Below, piece by piece: positions 62,966-64,000 of a DNA stretch of 64,000 nucleotides; the first letter of the stretch is position 1, and each line of letters opens with the position of its first letter. Both the position numbers and the translations under genes were made by a program. The stretch comes from Colletotrichum lupini. Its lineage: Eukaryota; Ascomycota; Sordariomycetes; Glomerellales; Glomerellaceae. The notes under the pieces were generated by a model. That model saw only the letters and a program-made list of their open reading frames with translations. It searched no databases and was not told the origin of the DNA. The stretch lies in contig NC_064676.1 in assembly GCF_023278565.1 (NCBI RefSeq), positions 6,386,001 through 6,450,000 of the forward strand. Reading direction: 5' to 3'.

Positions 62966-64000
62966 TTAAGCCGCAGCGCGACCTCGGGTCTCATAGGGCA
63001 GGACTAAAAAGATTAGACCAGCCAAAATAAACAAGGCTGCCGAAACCCAGACGGGGTAGTCATTGTCAATGCCAACATACGCCGCAATGATAGGAGCAAT
63101 GAGACCACTCAGGCGGTTGAACAGGGCTACTAAGCCATTGGCAGTACCACGAACTGGAGCAGGAAAGAGTTCTGGAGTGTAAGAGTACAGGAGTCCGTAT
63201 ACCAGATTCTGAAAGAAGGCAATAGCGCATGAAAAGCCTAGAACACCAGCCTGGGTAGTGGCGCGGGTAAACAGGAACAGGAAGACACCAGTTGACAAGC
63301 AAGCGATCGTTCCAGTACCCTTTCGGCCAATACCCTTCAGGTCGACAGTGAAACTGCCAAGGAGCGAAGCTGGGATACCGCAGACAGCCTGAATGGCATA
63401 ATTCCGGTACACATCGTTAGTGGATTTGGCACCTGAAGTAACGCCCTTGTTCTCAAGATAGATAGGGATAAACGAATTGTAGAGCGGATAGGCCATCCCA
63501 ATAGAACACCAGAGGAAGATCATCAAAGTTGTAGAAAGGGCCATACGAGGGCTGGAGAAGAGGACACGAATTTTGCTAAGTGAAAGCTTGTGCAAACTTC
63601 TCTTGATGATGTCCTTGTTGGTATTGTCTGGCGCAGTAGTCTCCGTGCGGGTAGCATTCAGTTCAGCGTCAATAGACTCGAAGCGGGACACAGTGAGCCA
63701 CGAGGTCTTCCCATCTCTGGCGGCAATCTTCTGAATAGTATCAACAGCCTGCTGATCTAGACCCCTGCTGAGAAGGAACTTGGGAGTCTCGTATACTCGA
63801 AAGAAGAGTCGAAGAAGGAACATGGTGAGAGTAATACCACCGAAAGTCCAGTAGGTGTAGCGCCAGCCCAAGTTGTTGCTGTATGTGCAGCCAGCCTCGG
63901 ACTTTGGATCGCATGAGTAATTGGCGATGAGCGGCCAGGAAACCAAAGCTGCTACTGCCTGACCAACTGACCAGAAAGCAGATTGCATTGTAAGGAGGTA
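62966..64000 (-). CDS. MFS transporter (SV2/sugar-transporter-like), 5' end beyond the window
   Basis: The minus-strand frame is open from the window end to a stop at 62966, giving about 344 residues of the C-terminal two thirds of a 12-span carrier. It starts within about the fourth span (MQSAFWSVGQAVAALVSWPLI). It continues through the motif YETPKFLLSRGLDQQAV after span 6, a charged cytosolic loop (about residues 95-135), and the six C-terminal spans. YTPELFPAPVRGTANGL in the C-terminal half is typical of SV2-like and organic-solute carriers of fungi. Substrate cannot be assigned. The frame stays open upstream of the ATG at 63988, so that ATG is internal. No intron is seen in this part. The gene ends 0.23 kb from the Copia array and shows no RIP damage. 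Confidence 0.88.
   Translation of the reverse strand, partial: YLLTMQSAFWSVGQAVAALVSWPLIANYSCDPKSEAGCTYSNNLGWRYTYWTFGGITLTMFLLRLFFRVYETPKFLLSRGLDQQAVDTIQKIAARDGKTSWLTVSRFESIDAELNATRTETTAPDNTNKDIIKRSLHKLSLSKIRVLFSSPRMALSTTLMIFLWCSIGMAYPLYNSFIPIYLENKGVTSGAKSTNDVYRNYAIQAVCGIPASLLGSFTVDLKGIGRKGTGTIACLSTGVFLFLFTRATTQAGVLGFSCAIAFFQNLVYGLLYSYTPELFPAPVRGTANGLVALFNRLSGLIAPIIAAYVGIDNDYPVWVSAALFILAGLIFLVLPYETRGRAAA

Overview
The window is nuclear DNA of a filamentous ascomycete (Pezizomycotina; I cannot name the species). Evidence: short spliceosomal introns with GTAAGT/GTACGT-type donors, carbohydrate-active enzyme genes of fungal type (GH43, GH12, a cellulose-synthase-like GT2), two HET-domain genes, and long AT-rich blocks in which CpA/TpG is almost absent while TpA is abundant. 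That last pattern is the footprint of repeat-induced point mutation (RIP). The window alternates between gene-bearing DNA of ordinary composition and AT-rich RIP blocks made of dead transposons.

Layout. 1-440: edge of an AT-rich block. 441-15025: ordinary DNA with a secreted GH43 glycosidase (1390-2961, +) and UDP-glucose 6-dehydrogenase (8323-6030, -, three exons), then about 6.7 kb with no gene I can support. 15026-26121: a pogo-superfamily DNA transposon with 53-bp terminal inverted repeats, split by a complete 8.7-kb Ty3/Gypsy chromovirus (16926-25658; two 539-bp LTRs; 5-bp target duplication GTTAC). 26124-40955: ordinary DNA with a GPI-anchor-type GH12 glucanase (29002-30433, +, four exons), a six-TM GT2 beta-glucan synthase-like gene (36674-38882, +, five exons), a frameshifted VOC-fold relic (39341-39716, -) and the 3' half of a HET gene. 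40956-42803: a RIP-mutated Fot1/Pot2-like transposon inserted in that HET gene. 42804-48640: the 5' part of the broken HET gene, a small membrane-protein gene (+) and an intact single-exon HET gene (46233-48281, +). 48853-62739: a tandem Ty1/Copia array (LTR-internal-LTR-internal-LTR) flanked by a 5-bp ATATT duplication. 62740-62900: fragments of the Gypsy LTR. 62966-64000: the 3' part of an MFS transporter gene (-) that runs off the window.

How the genes fit together. No biosynthetic cluster is visible. Wall and carbohydrate functions recur: GH43 and GH12 act outside the cell, UDP-glucose dehydrogenase supplies UDP-glucuronate, and the GT2 protein probably makes a cell-wall beta-glucan at the plasma membrane. 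The HET genes are candidate non-self-recognition genes and sit against the RIP blocks. The best observations are structural: the four transposon structures can each be delimited to the base by inverted or long terminal repeats plus target duplications, and one interrupts a HET gene so that removing the element plus one TA would restore the frame exactly.
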